A stretch of DNA of 64,000 nt from Anaerozeibacter sp031551775 (GTDB taxonomy: Bacteria; Bacillota; Clostridia; Christensenellales; Aristaeellaceae), in contig JAVBND010000030.1 in NCBI GenBank assembly GCA_031551775.1, positions 1 through 64,000 of the forward strand, in the 5' to 3' direction. Below the pieces are notes generated by a model that was not told the origin of the DNA, did no database searches, and was given only the letters and a program-made list of their open reading frames with translations. The position numbers were made by a program, and so were the translations under genes. Positions 1 through 8,819 of this stretch are shown piece after piece; the first letter of the stretch is position 1, and every line of letters begins with the position of its first letter.

Positions 1-5
1 CCTCT

Positions 6-27
6 GACCATCAACAAACCCACATCG
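6..27. repeat. Partial copy of the 2959-3010 hairpin arm
   Basis: These 22 bases match one arm of the hairpin at 2959-3010 with a single A-for-G change. Read on the minus strand they lie just past the stop of the M56 gene, next to a weak ACATC/GATGT stem, so they may be part of that operon's terminator. The window edge cuts off the rest. Confidence 0.45.
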
Positions 28-38
28 GCGCACTGATG

Positions 39-2393
39 TTAGTCGAACTGGCCGATGATGCGGTCGGCATCTCCTTGGCCCAATTGCCCGGCCTTGACCT
101 GCGCGTCGCAGAATGCTTTGACCGCCTCGTAACGCGCTACGTAGCTGTCGAAGCTGCCCAGCTCAATGTTGCTGCCATCTGCCGAGCTGAATACAGCGGA
201 ATAGGAGATGCCGCTGGACGGGGCTGGAACCGCCGCGACATCGTGCGCGGTGACGGTATTGATGATGAAATCCCCGTTGTTGGGTGCGGCGGTCGCTGTA
301 GGAATGTTTTCTGCCGCGTTGGTGGTGTCGATGATGAAATCCCCGTTGCTTGGTACTGCAGTCGCCGTGGGAAGATCCTCTTGCACGATGGCGTTGCCCA
401 CGCCGACCGAATCATCGCCCGTGGGAGCCGCCATCACAGAAATATCCGTTTGACCGTTCACGCTCTTTGGCACCGGAACGCCCCGTCGTAGCTGGTCGAG
501 AATTTCCTCATACATGGCGACTGTCTCGTCTACCTTCTCCTGTGTCCAGGTGAACCAGCCGTCGCCGCCTGTATAACCACGCGAACCGATCACGTTTTGC
601 AGATTCACGCGTTCCTCGTCAAGCCACTTCTCGTATTCCTCGGATGTCCACCATACGATGCCATCATCGTAGGTTGGATCGTCGCTGGAACGGATGTGTT
701 CTTGCACCGGATCATCATGGGTCGTCTCGCGAACACGTTGGTCGAACTCGGCCTTGCTGGCCACGCGCAGCCCCATGAGTTGTCCGCTGGCATCGCGCAG
801 GGCGTACACGTCGATGTCGCCGTCCGAGTGGGATTTCGAGAAAACCGGACCGTCATATGTGCTGCTATCGATCTTGCCGCTGTTCGCTTTCAGAAAGTCG
901 CAAAATGTGCGCACGCGCTGTCCATTCAAGTACAGCCGATCCTCCGACTGCACATATTGGAGCCCATAGGGGGTGTATTCAGCGAAAACCTCGGCCAAGG
1001 TTCTTCCGCCGCCGCCCGAATCAGGCGCGAACGTTGTTGGCGGGGAACTGGAATTGCGCATCTCTTTAATGGCTTTGGTAGTGCCATCAAACTCGGCCTT
1101 GGAGCCTCGCCGCAGCCCAAGCAACACGCCCGATGGGTCAACAGAGCCATCCCCGTTGTCAATGGGTGTCAGATCCCGCACACCGTACACGTCCACGGTT
1201 CCGTCCTCGTAGGTGGCACTGACACCGACATAGGCATTGTCGCCAGGCCCGCCGATGGGGTACATATCATCAAAATAGCGCACCAGTTCCCCGTCGTAAT
1301 AAAGCCGCCCGTTTGACGCGTTGTATGTCAGGCCATATTTAGCGTAAGGCGCAAATCGCGCATGATCGCTTTGAGGTTCATTATCATACAGGCCGCCCCA
1401 AGTGGTGGCAGGGGAAGTAGCTTCATCTATTGCCACGGTGTTCGTCACCGCATTGGTCGCCAGCGCCGTTGCGGCAAACACCACCAACACCAGCGCCAAA
1501 ATAACGCCAAAGAAAGATACTCTCTTGTGCTTCATGATTGCCACGATCCTTTCCTCAATCGCAGTCTTGTTGAAATGACTCGCCAGCGGCGTCAGCGCTG
1601 TGCGTGCTTCTTCCATGTCGATGAGCAGCGAGGCGTACCGCGCCCGCTTTTGCGCGCCGTATTTGCGCAGTACCGTCTCGTCGCAGCACAGCTCGATGTC
1701 GCGGCCCGCGAGGACGTACATGACCCACACCAGCGGGTTGAACCAGTGAACGCACAGGCAGATGGTCAGCACCCACCGCTTGAGGATGTCCCAATGCCGG
1801 ACGTGCGCCAGTTCGTGGGCGATGACGTACTCCACTTCCTTGCCCTGTGCCAGCAATCGTTCCGGCAGCAGGATCACCGGGCGCAGCACCCCGTAGGTGA
1901 GCGGCGCTTCGATGCGCCGGGAGGCCCGGATGTGCAGCGGCCTGGAATGCGGCAGCTGAGAAACGCGCGTGTCGGAAACCAACCGCGCGGTACGGTAGAC
2001 CTTGCGGCAGCGCACGTGCGTGAACACAAAGTATCCGAGCATCAGCGCGGCTCCGACAATCCAGACGATCAGCCAGGGTGAGGTATGCGCCGCATTGGGC
2101 GGCGTCGCCGTCAGCGCCTCGCCCGCCTGTTGCATCATCGTTTTGGCAGCACCCGAGCCGGTTTGCGTTGTGGTGGGCGCGGGGGCATTTGACCAAACCT
2201 GTTCCACCTGCCTCACTGCGCCGTAAACGCTCACGGGCGATTCGATGCGCAGAGGCACCAGCAACCGCATGAGCGCCACGCCCCACAGCAACTGGAAGCT
2301 CCACTTCGGCAGCTTGCCCATGCCCAGCGCGCGGATCACCACAACGGCCACGATGATGACGGCGGCTTGTAAACTCATTTGCATGATGTTCAT
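39..2393 (-). CDS. BlaR1/MecR1-like M56 membrane metallopeptidase sensor with duplicated C-terminal domain
   Basis: A membrane sensor of the M56 family, whose known members detect an outside signal and proteolyse, or trigger loss of, a partner BlaI/MecI repressor. The N-terminal 210 residues carry membrane segments at about 6-22, 34-48 and 105-125 and the zinc motif HELAH (H193, E194, H197). After another membrane span near residue 300 the protein has no penicillin-binding domain. Instead it has two related blocks of about 110 residues (about 340-450 and 470-570), each running YGL, a LYY/LYL segment, DVYxxRD and SKAEFD. A low-complexity tail holds two copies of PTATAxPxNGDFII. At 784 residues it is longer than BlaR1 (about 600). 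The gene begins 10 bp after the BlaI-like gene, so the two are cotranscribed. The family is clear; the signal sensed is unknown and need not be a beta-lactam. Confidence 0.88.
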   Translation of the reverse strand: MNIMQMSLQAAVIIVAVVVIRALGMGKLPKWSFQLLWGVALMRLLVPLRIESPVSVYGAVRQVEQVWSNAPAPTTTQTGSGAAKTMMQQAGEALTATPPNAAHTSPWLIVWIVGAALMLGYFVFTHVRCRKVYRTARLVSDTRVSQLPHSRPLHIRASRRIEAPLTYGVLRPVILLPERLLAQGKEVEYVIAHELAHVRHWDILKRWVLTICLCVHWFNPLVWVMYVLAGRDIELCCDETVLRKYGAQKRARYASLLIDMEEARTALTPLASHFNKTAIEERIVAIMKHKRVSFFGVILALVLVVFAATALATNAVTNTVAIDEATSPATTWGGLYDNEPQSDHARFAPYAKYGLTYNASNGRLYYDGELVRYFDDMYPIGGPGDNAYVGVSATYEDGTVDVYGVRDLTPIDNGDGSVDPSGVLLGLRRGSKAEFDGTTKAIKEMRNSSSPPTTFAPDSGGGGRTLAEVFAEYTPYGLQYVQSEDRLYLNGQRVRTFCDFLKANSGKIDSSTYDGPVFSKSHSDGDIDVYALRDASGQLMGLRVASKAEFDQRVRETTHDDPVQEHIRSSDDPTYDDGIVWWTSEEYEKWLDEERVNLQNVIGSRGYTGGDGWFTWTQEKVDETVAMYEEILDQLRRGVPVPKSVNGQTDISVMAAPTGDDSVGVGNAIVQEDLPTATAVPSNGDFIIDTTNAAENIPTATAAPNNGDFIINTVTAHDVAAVPAPSSGISYSAVFSSADGSNIELGSFDSYVARYEAVKAFCDAQVKAGQLGQGDADRIIGQFD

Positions 2394-2403
2394 TGCTCAC
2401 GCC

Positions 2404-2763
2404 TCATTTCAAGTCGTTCACGAGGTTGCGCAGTTTCTCGATTTGACCGGCGTTCAGCTTCTTTCGGCTCAGCAGTGAGGCCACCAGCAGATCGGGCGAA
2501 CCATCGAACAGCTTGTCGATCAACTCAGTGGCCTCGGCTTGCCTCACTTCCTCGCGGCTGACCAGCGCCCGGCAGATGAAGCCCGGCTCGATCCGTTCAA
2601 CAAGACCCTTGTCTATGCACTTCTTAATCATGGTGTACGTGGTTGTCTTGCCCCAGCCGATCTGCTGCGTGAGCTTCACGGCCAACTGCTGCGCAGACAG
2701 CGGCCCCTCCGCCCACAGCACATTCATCAGCTTGATGTCCGAATCATAGATCTTGGTTTCCAT
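2404..2763 (-). CDS. BlaI/MecI/CopY-family winged-helix repressor
   Basis: A 119-residue DNA-binding repressor. Residues 5-72 form the BlaI-type winged helix (IKLMNVLWAEGPLSAQQLA, then GKTTTYTMIKKCIDKGLVER); the C-terminal half is the helical dimer region. I chose ATG 2763 because AAGGAG lies at the right distance upstream and it matches the usual family N-terminus; the frame extends 21 codons further, but that would run back through the operator. It precedes the M56 sensor with a 10 bp gap, the classic repressor-sensor pair. It probably represses its own operon through the TAGAAT dyads at 2800-2849. No beta-lactamase or PBP gene is visible nearby. Confidence 0.92.
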   Translation of the reverse strand: METKIYDSDIKLMNVLWAEGPLSAQQLAVKLTQQIGWGKTTTYTMIKKCIDKGLVERIEPGFICRALVSREEVRQAEATELIDKLFDGSPDLLVASLLSRKKLNAGQIEKLRNLVNDLK

Positions 2764-2799
2764 GGAAAGAGCGCTCCTTCCCGGATGTTCCGCTCCAAA

Positions 2800-2819
2800 T
2801 AGAATCGGCGCCGATTCTA
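2800..2819. promoter_or_regulatory. Perfect 20-bp palindrome, likely BlaI-family operator
   Basis: TAGAATCGGCGCCGATTCTA is a perfect inverted repeat located about 20 bp downstream of the predicted transcription start and upstream of the repressor's ribosome binding site. A repressor bound here would block elongation or loading. Family knowledge: BlaI-type proteins bind dyads close to their own promoters. That this protein binds here is inference. Confidence 0.7.
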
Positions 2820-2825
2820 CGGGCA

Positions 2826-2872
2826 TAGAATCACCACATCTGCATTCTACACATATCGAACCGTATTGTCAA
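2826..2872 (-). promoter_or_regulatory. Promoter of the BlaI/M56 operon with second TAGAAT dyad
   Basis: On the minus strand TTGACA (2872-2867), 17 bp, then TAGAAT (2849-2844) make a near-consensus promoter. The -10 hexamer is itself one arm of a second dyad, TAGAAT...ATTCTA (2826-2849, 12-bp spacer), sharing the TAGAAT arms of the 2800-2819 palindrome. This places two probable operator copies on the start region. Confidence 0.75.
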
Positions 2873-2958
2873 TAGGGTTTCTGTGGTTTTTTTGTGCCGC
2901 GAACCACGCTCAACCAGCAGAACCGGATTGGAGCCGCGCGAATGCGAGACCGCCGTTC

Positions 2959-3010
2959 AGACCATCAACAAACCCGCATCGCCTCTGCGATGCGGGTTTG
3001 TTGATGGTCT
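2959..3010. terminator. Bidirectional terminator-like hairpin, 24-bp perfect stem
   Basis: Two 24-base arms (2959-2982 and 2987-3010) are exactly complementary around a CTCT loop. The core GC stem CCCGCATCGC is flanked by AAA/TTTGTT, so the structure can act as an intrinsic terminator on either strand. It lies downstream of the symporter gene read on the minus strand. It is the main content of the 340-base gap between the symporter and the repressor gene. Confidence 0.75.
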
Positions 3011-3106
3011 TTGGCCTCGCTTTCACGGAGCCTTTTTCCTATGCCCGTTCATTCCTTGACTGATTTTTATGACGCCCCCTGCGTTTTGTTTTAGATTGGA
3101 TTGGAA

Positions 3107-4933
3107 TCAGGCGTCCTCTTCCTTGAGCTCCTTCGCCTGGATTGCTTGAATATCGGAGTAAGCCGATAGCATGGGCTCGAGGTTCGGGTCCTCCTTGGTG
3201 ATCTTGCGCTTTGTGTAGTTGCGCGTGATCCTGACTACGACGCCGGATAGCGCCAGGACGCCGATCAGGTTCGGGAGCGCCATGAGGCCGTTGAGCGTAT
3301 CGGCGATGTCCCAAGCAAGATCCAGGCTGATCGTCGAGCCTACCACGATGAAGGCAACGAATACAACCTTGTAGACCAGCGTGACCTTGGTGCCGAACAG
3401 GTACTCTGTGGCCTTGCTGCCGTAGAACGCCCAGCCAAGGACCGTCGAGAAGGCGAACAGCAGCACGGCGATGGCAAGGAGTTGGCCCGCGAAGCTCCCG
3501 AAGCGCTGCGAGAAGGCATAGGTGACAAGCGGTACGCCTTCAACCTTCTTAAATACAACCGATTCGATCACCGGATTGCCCGCTTCGTCGAGCAATGGGT
3601 TGCCCGCCTCGTCTTTTTGGGCAATGCCTTGCATGGTCATGACGTTGGTGTAGATGAAATCGCCTTCGCCGGTCGCTTGATCGGTCAGGCCGCCGAGGAC
3701 GACCTGCTTGCCGTATGCCTCGCCCGTGATGGCGCCCGCCGCGTCGGCGGTCACATTTTCCTTGAGCGTCTGGTTGTATTCGGCGTCGATCAGCGGTACT
3801 TCGCGCCCTGCGTAAACGTCGGCGGACGCGTCGGCGATCTGCACGTATTGTACATCGCTGGTGATGTTCTTAAGCGCGTCCGAGACCGGCAACGCGCCGG
3901 TGGTCGCCGAGAGGATGGTGAATGCGGTCAGGGTGCACACCACGATCGTATCGACGAATACTTCGAAGATGCCCCACATGCCCTGCTGAACCGGCTCGCG
4001 CACGTCGGCAGAGGCGTGCGCCATGGCCGAGGAGCCAAGGCCCGCTTCGTTTGAGAACACGCCGCGCTTGAAGCCCATGGTGGCCGCGCGCATCATGACC
4101 ACACCGCCCACGCCGCCCGCGATGGATTGGAACTTGAACGCATCGCGGAAGATGGAGGAGAATACGTAGGGGATTTGCTTGAAGTTCATGATGAAGATGA
4201 TGGAGGTGCCGATGATGTAGAAAAGCGCCATGAACGGCACCATTTTCTCGGTCACGCTGCCGATGGCCTTGATGCCCTTGATGACGACCAGCGCCGCGAT
4301 GATGGCCAGCACAACGCCGGTTGCAAGCGGCGGGACGCTGAAGGAGGTTTGCATGGAGGAAGCAATCGAGTTGACCTGCGTCATGTTGCCTATGCCAAAC
4401 GCGGCCAGCGCGCAGAACACCGCGAAGAGGATGGCGAGGGGTTTGCCGAGTTTGCCCATGATCTTGCGGCCCTTAAGGCCCTCGTCAAGGTAGTACATCG
4501 CGCCGCCCGACCATTCGCCCTTGTCGTTGCGCTTGCGATAGTAAACGGCGAGTGTGGCTTCCGAGAACTTGGTCATCATGCCAAAGAACGCGCTGATCCA
4601 CATCCAGAATACCGCGCCCGGGCCGCCGATCGCAACCGCCGTGGCTACGCCCGCGATGTTGCCGGTGCCGATGGTCGCGGCCAGTGCGGTCGAGAGCGCC
4701 TGAAACTGCGAAATGGCCTTGTGGTCCTTGGATTTCGTCACTTCGCCCTTGCGGAAAATCGCAAGGAATGTGCGGCTGGTGACGAGCTTGGCGCGGATGA
4801 CCTGAAAAAATCCGGTCCTGACCGTCATGAGAATGCCGGTACCGATGATCAGGATCAGAAATGGGACGCCCCAAACAACGCCGTTGATCTTACCGTTTAC
4901 CATGGCAATGCCGTCAACCAACTGCTCCCACAT
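3107..4933 (-). CDS. Alanine/glycine:cation symporter (AGCS family) with large insertion
   Basis: An inner-membrane secondary transporter that imports small neutral amino acids with Na+ or H+. Family motifs are clear: FQALSTALAATIGTGNIAGVA (about 78-98), GPGAVFWMW (104-112) and the region GVFSNEAGLGSSAMAHA (291-307). At 608 residues it exceeds the usual 450-490. The excess is a hydrophilic insertion at about 352-470 between two membrane spans, containing a tandem DEAGNP repeat. The ATG has a strong TAAGGAGGGG upstream. It stands alone between its own promoter (4978-5006) and the hairpin at 2959-3010. The exact substrate cannot be told from sequence. Confidence 0.93.
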   Translation of the reverse strand: MWEQLVDGIAMVNGKINGVVWGVPFLILIIGTGILMTVRTGFFQVIRAKLVTSRTFLAIFRKGEVTKSKDHKAISQFQALSTALAATIGTGNIAGVATAVAIGGPGAVFWMWISAFFGMMTKFSEATLAVYYRKRNDKGEWSGGAMYYLDEGLKGRKIMGKLGKPLAILFAVFCALAAFGIGNMTQVNSIASSMQTSFSVPPLATGVVLAIIAALVVIKGIKAIGSVTEKMVPFMALFYIIGTSIIFIMNFKQIPYVFSSIFRDAFKFQSIAGGVGGVVMMRAATMGFKRGVFSNEAGLGSSAMAHASADVREPVQQGMWGIFEVFVDTIVVCTLTAFTILSATTGALPVSDALKNITSDVQYVQIADASADVYAGREVPLIDAEYNQTLKENVTADAAGAITGEAYGKQVVLGGLTDQATGEGDFIYTNVMTMQGIAQKDEAGNPLLDEAGNPVIESVVFKKVEGVPLVTYAFSQRFGSFAGQLLAIAVLLFAFSTVLGWAFYGSKATEYLFGTKVTLVYKVVFVAFIVVGSTISLDLAWDIADTLNGLMALPNLIGVLALSGVVVRITRNYTKRKITKEDPNLEPMLSAYSDIQAIQAKELKEEDA

Positions 4934-4977
4934 AGAATCCCCTCCTTAATTTACCTTAGCATAAAAATAATGTCACT

Positions 4978-5006
4978 ACTATATCACAGCCATAACCGAT
5001 GTTCAA
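4978..5006 (-). promoter_or_regulatory. Promoter of the AGCS symporter gene
   Basis: Minus-strand TTGAAC (5006-5001), 17-bp spacer, TATAGT (4983-4978), about 45 bp upstream of the start codon. Five of six and four to five of six positions match the sigma-A consensus. Confidence 0.7.
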
Positions 5007-5114
5007 GGCACAGCTTTCGAAAAAATGAATAATTTACATCTGGAATAATTCAATATACGGTTACTACAAAAAGCACAAAACGACAAAATAATGTCATTTT
5101 TTTCCTCCAGGCGA

Positions 5115-5143
5115 TTGCAATTGCCGCGCGTTTCGGGTATATT
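5115..5143 (+). promoter_or_regulatory. Promoter of the peptide ABC importer operon
   Basis: TTGCAA (5115-5120), 17 bp, TATATT (5138-5143), about 50 bp ahead of the binding-protein gene and back-to-back with the symporter promoter. Confidence 0.6.
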
Positions 5144-5195
5144 TGTACATGTAGGCACATGATGCCTGATTTGGGGGGAAGGGGGCATGTATCTC

Positions 5196-6830
5196 ATGAA
5201 AAAAATGCTATCCATGTCGCTTGCTGTGCTGTTTTTGTTGGCGGCGGTCGTACCGCCCGCGGCGGCGGAGGGAAAGGTGCTGCGCTTTGCGACGCAAACG
5301 CTTGGCGGCGTATTCAATCCGGCCTTGTGCGCGGATGTGTACGACGGCTATGTTGCGGGGCTTCTGTTTTCGACGCTATGCGCGGCGGATCCTGAAAACA
5401 ACATCATATTTAATGAAAACACCGTAGCCGATGGTTATGAACTGTCCGAAGATCACTTGACGTATACGTTTCACCTAAAAGAAGGACTGCTGTTCTCAAA
5501 CGGCGACGCGTTGACCGCGTCCGATGTCAAATTCACCTATCAAATGATGGCCCATCCCGATTATGACGGGCCCTACGCGCAGTCGGTGGCCGACATGGTC
5601 GGCTATGCGGCCTACAAGAACGCGGAGGCGGAGGACTTCGCGGGCATCCGCGTGATAGACGATCAGACGATTGCCTTTGACCTGTCGGTGCCCTACGTCG
5701 GCAAGCTCAACGAGTTCGCCGTGTACGGCATTTTGTGCGAGGAAGTCTATGGGGCGGCGGAGGATTACCAAGCGTTTAAGGCGCTAAACGCCGCGCCCGT
5801 GGGCAGCGGTCCCTTCACGCTTTCGTCGTACACGCCCGGTCAGTCGGCCATACTGGAGCAAAATCCCAAGTGGTTTGGGCAGAAACCAAAGCTTGACGGC
5901 GTCGCCTTCCTGATGATCCCGAGTGAGACACAGACCATGGCGCTGATCGGCGGGGAGTGCGACCTGATAGAAGTCATGCCCGATCAGGACACTTATGACA
6001 CACTGGCGGGCTTGGACATGAACGTACTTACCTTCTTGAGCCTGGGATACAATTCGATCATGCTCAATTGTCAATCGCCCAAGTTGAACGACGTAAACGT
6101 GCGCAAGGCGCTGATGATGGGTTTTGACCGACAGGCGTTCATTGACAATCAGTTTGACGGATTTGCCAAGCCTTGCCTGACCACCATCTATCCGGAATTC
6201 TGGGCGTATCCCAAGGATGATGCGGCGCTTGACGCTTACGCGTTTGACCCCGAAACGGCGTGCGGATTGCTGGAAGGCGCGGGCTGGAGCGACACTGACG
6301 GCGACGGCGTCCGTGACAAGGATGGCGTGGAGCTTGAGCTGACGCTCTATATTTACCCTGAATCGGACTGGACGGTGAACCTGGCGGCGCTGCTCAGCGA
6401 GCAATGGTCTGAGATCGGCGTGGGGCTGAGCGTCATAAGCGGCGACTTCAATACGATTATGGCACAGGTGTACGACGAGCGCGCGTTTGACAAGTTTGAC
6501 ATGTGGACGCAGGGCGCGCGCATGTCGGGTGATCCGGACATGACGGAGGTCTTGAGCAAGGCGGCCTATGAGGCGAAAGGCGGCTACAACGCGGGCGGCT
6601 ACATCAATGAAAAAAGTGACGCCCTCATGCTTAAGGCGCGTCAGGAGTTCGATCAGGAAAAGCGCGCCGCCATCTACGCAGAGTGGGCCGTACTCATCAA
6701 CGACACGCTGCCCATGCTCTTTGGCGCGACGCGCGACGAGATGTGGGCCTCGGCGCCCAACGTCACGGGGCTTGACCGGATAAGCCCGTTCTACCCTTGG
6801 ACACGCTCGATATTCGACATCGATTTGTAA
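5196..6830 (+). CDS. Family 5 extracellular solute-binding protein (peptide ABC importer)
   Basis: Captures the substrate outside the membrane for the two permeases that follow. A signal peptide MKKMLSMSLAVLFLLAAVVP, then AAA, is followed by a full-length SBP_bac_5 domain: TYTFHLKEGLLFSNGDALTASDV-type segment near residue 85-105, NVRKALMMGFDRQAF near 305, and the C-terminal ERA/WAVLINDTLPM region. Length 544 is normal. The GGGGGGAAGGGGG ribosome site fits either ATG 5187 or ATG 5196; the second gives the more typical signal peptide. It has no lipobox, which is unusual for a Gram-positive binding protein. Substrate class (oligopeptide, dipeptide, nickel or sugar) is not decided by the sequence. 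Confidence 0.9.
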   Translation: MKKMLSMSLAVLFLLAAVVPPAAAEGKVLRFATQTLGGVFNPALCADVYDGYVAGLLFSTLCAADPENNIIFNENTVADGYELSEDHLTYTFHLKEGLLFSNGDALTASDVKFTYQMMAHPDYDGPYAQSVADMVGYAAYKNAEAEDFAGIRVIDDQTIAFDLSVPYVGKLNEFAVYGILCEEVYGAAEDYQAFKALNAAPVGSGPFTLSSYTPGQSAILEQNPKWFGQKPKLDGVAFLMIPSETQTMALIGGECDLIEVMPDQDTYDTLAGLDMNVLTFLSLGYNSIMLNCQSPKLNDVNVRKALMMGFDRQAFIDNQFDGFAKPCLTTIYPEFWAYPKDDAALDAYAFDPETACGLLEGAGWSDTDGDGVRDKDGVELELTLYIYPESDWTVNLAALLSEQWSEIGVGLSVISGDFNTIMAQVYDERAFDKFDMWTQGARMSGDPDMTEVLSKAAYEAKGGYNAGGYINEKSDALMLKARQEFDQEKRAAIYAEWAVLINDTLPMLFGATRDEMWASAPNVTGLDRISPFYPWTRSIFDIDL

Positions 6831-6837
6831 TCCGCTT

Positions 6838-6866
6838 GCTGCCCGACCGCATTGCGGTCGGGCAGC
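6838..6866 (+). terminator. Intercistronic hairpin after the binding-protein gene
   Basis: A perfect 13-bp GC-rich stem (6838-6850 with 6854-6866, loop ATT) begins 8 bases after the stop. There is no U-run, so it more likely stabilises or partly terminates the abundant binding-protein message than ends the operon. Confidence 0.6.
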
Positions 6867-6892
6867 GGATGCTTGGGTGGGGAGGGTGAACC

Positions 6893-7870
6893 ATGCTGCG
6901 CACTTTGACGCGCCGTGTGTTCAAGATGGCGCTGACGCTCTCGATCGCCTTAGTGGCGGTGTTTTTCCTCATCCACCTCGCGCCCGGCGACCCGGTGAGC
7001 GGCATGATAAACCCGCAGATGACGCCGGAAATGAAGGAGCAGATCCGCGCCGGGATGGGGCTTGACCAGCCGCTTTGGACGCAGTTTGTCCACTGGCTCA
7101 GGGAGCTTGCGCGCGGGAACTTGGGCTATTCGACGCTGTATCAACAGCCTGTCGCAGCGGTAATCAAAACGTATATATGGCCGACCGTCGCGCTTTCGCT
7201 GTTTGCGCTCATCCTGTCGCTCTTGATCGGGATCCCGGCGGGTGTTTTTTCCGCCGTCCGGCCAAACGGCCTCGGGGATAAGGCGCTCGGCGCTGCCTCA
7301 ATTGTCGGCCTTTCGATGCCGCCGTTTTTCCTCGCGCTGGTGCTGATTAAGCTTTTGGCCTTTGACCACAAGTGGTTCCCGATGTTTGGCATGATGGATC
7401 AGGCGCTAACCGGCGCGCCGTTCCATGAAAGGGCGCTCAACATCTTATGGCACATGATCCTGCCGGGCACGGTTCTGGCGACATCGGGCTTGGTCATGTA
7501 CATGCGCTACACGCGAAACGCCATGCTGGAAGTGCTTGACCAGGATCACATCACGACCGCGCGGTCCAAAGGGCTCAGCGAATGCGTTGTGATCTACCGT
7601 CACGCGTTTCGAAGCGCGATGATCCCCATCGTGACGTTGCTCGGTTTTGAACTGCCGAGCCTTGTGAGCGGCGCGGTGATCACCGAGAGCGTGTTTGGCT
7701 GGCCAGGTCTGGGGAAGGTGGCGGTAGACGCCATCCTTGCGCGCGATTATCCGCTGGTCATGGCAATCAATTTGATGAACATCGTTTTGCTGATGGCGGG
7801 AATGCTGCTGTCCGACGCTCTGTACGTCGTAGCGGATCCGCGCATTCACTACCGGAAGATGTATAAATAA
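6893..7870 (+). CDS. ABC transporter permease, DppB/OppB type
   Basis: First membrane subunit of the peptide-type importer. The N-terminus shows FLIHLAPGDPVSGM (about 22-35), diagnostic of DppB-like permeases, then six membrane spans and the EAA-loop region (DHITTARSKGLSECVVIYRHAFRSAMIPIV). Length 325 is normal. GGGGAGGG precedes the ATG. The partner permease follows after 4 bp. Confidence 0.93.
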   Translation: MLRTLTRRVFKMALTLSIALVAVFFLIHLAPGDPVSGMINPQMTPEMKEQIRAGMGLDQPLWTQFVHWLRELARGNLGYSTLYQQPVAAVIKTYIWPTVALSLFALILSLLIGIPAGVFSAVRPNGLGDKALGAASIVGLSMPPFFLALVLIKLLAFDHKWFPMFGMMDQALTGAPFHERALNILWHMILPGTVLATSGLVMYMRYTRNAMLEVLDQDHITTARSKGLSECVVIYRHAFRSAMIPIVTLLGFELPSLVSGAVITESVFGWPGLGKVAVDAILARDYPLVMAINLMNIVLLMAGMLLSDALYVVADPRIHYRKMYK

Positions 7871-7874
7871 GCAT

Positions 7875-8813
7875 ATGATGAATGAAAAACCGCTTTCGCC
7901 CGCGCGCCGCGCCGGACACAGATTTCTGAAAAACAAGCTGGGGATGGCGGCCCTTTTGACGCTTGCCGCAATCGTCTTTTTGTGCATATTGGTGCCTGCG
8001 GTCTCTCCCTATCATTACAACAACAACCGGATGGGGGAGAAGTACGAAGCGCCTTCGATGGAACATTTGCTGGGCACCGACGAGAACGGCCGGGATGTGC
8101 TCACGCGCGTGTTTTACGCGGGGCGCATATCGCTCTTGATCGCGTTGAGCGCCGTGGCGCTTGAGGTGTTCCTGGGCGTGCTGATTGGCGCGTTGGCGGG
8201 ATACTGCGGCGGCTATTTGGACGAGGCGCTGATGAGCCTTTGCGAAGTGCTGATGGCGCTGCCGTTCATGCTGGTGGCCATCACCGTGATCGCGGTTTTG
8301 GGCGCGCCGGACCCGGGCAAGATGGGCGCGTTGGCCGCATTCGTCAAGCGCGTCGGCGCGAACAATTGGAAGGTGTTCTTGCTGATCGCGGTGCTCGGAG
8401 GACTCGGCTGGCCGCGCATGGCGCGCCTCGTGCGCGCCGAAGTGTTATTGATCAGAGGGCAAACCTACATGGATGCATGCGAGGTGCTGGGCATCCCGGG
8501 TTTGAGGCGGGTTGTTTACCACATCCTGCCGGGCGTCACGCACGTGGTCGTCGTCTGCGGTGTGATGGGGTTCGCGGGGGTCATTCTGACCGAGACGGCG
8601 CTTTCGTTTCTGGGATTGGGCGTCGATCTGGTCACGCCCACATGGGGCAGCCTCATTCAATCGGCAAGGAGCGTCGTCAACCTCGGCAAACGCCCCTGGC
8701 TGTGGGCGCCGCCGGGCGCGCTGATCTTTATAACGGTCATGGGTTTTAACCTGGTGGGCGAGGCGCTCAAAGATGCGCTCAACCCGCGGCGGCACAACAT
8801 CAATGGCGAGTGA
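7875..8813 (+). CDS. ABC transporter permease, DppC/OppC type
   Basis: Second membrane subunit. A cytosolic N-terminus with FLKNKLGMAALLTLAAIVF leads into the first span, then HLLGTDENGRDVLTRVFYAGRISL, the DppC signature (about 57-80), and the EAA region AEVLLIRGQTYMDACEVLG. It contains a slightly long loop (APDPGKMGALAAFVKRVGANNWK) often seen in DppC proteins. No ATPase genes follow: the operon stops here at a hairpin, so the transporter must borrow ATPases from elsewhere. Confidence 0.93.
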   Translation: MMNEKPLSPARRAGHRFLKNKLGMAALLTLAAIVFLCILVPAVSPYHYNNNRMGEKYEAPSMEHLLGTDENGRDVLTRVFYAGRISLLIALSAVALEVFLGVLIGALAGYCGGYLDEALMSLCEVLMALPFMLVAITVIAVLGAPDPGKMGALAAFVKRVGANNWKVFLLIAVLGGLGWPRMARLVRAEVLLIRGQTYMDACEVLGIPGLRRVVYHILPGVTHVVVVCGVMGFAGVILTETALSFLGLGVDLVTPTWGSLIQSARSVVNLGKRPWLWAPPGALIFITVMGFNLVGEALKDALNPRRHNINGE

Positions 8814-8819
8814 TGAAAT

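Noticed and set aside
1555..2400. 281-codon frame overlapping the M56 gene on the same strand
   Set aside because: Out-of-frame shadow of the peptidase; no domain, and the M56 frame holds HELAH.
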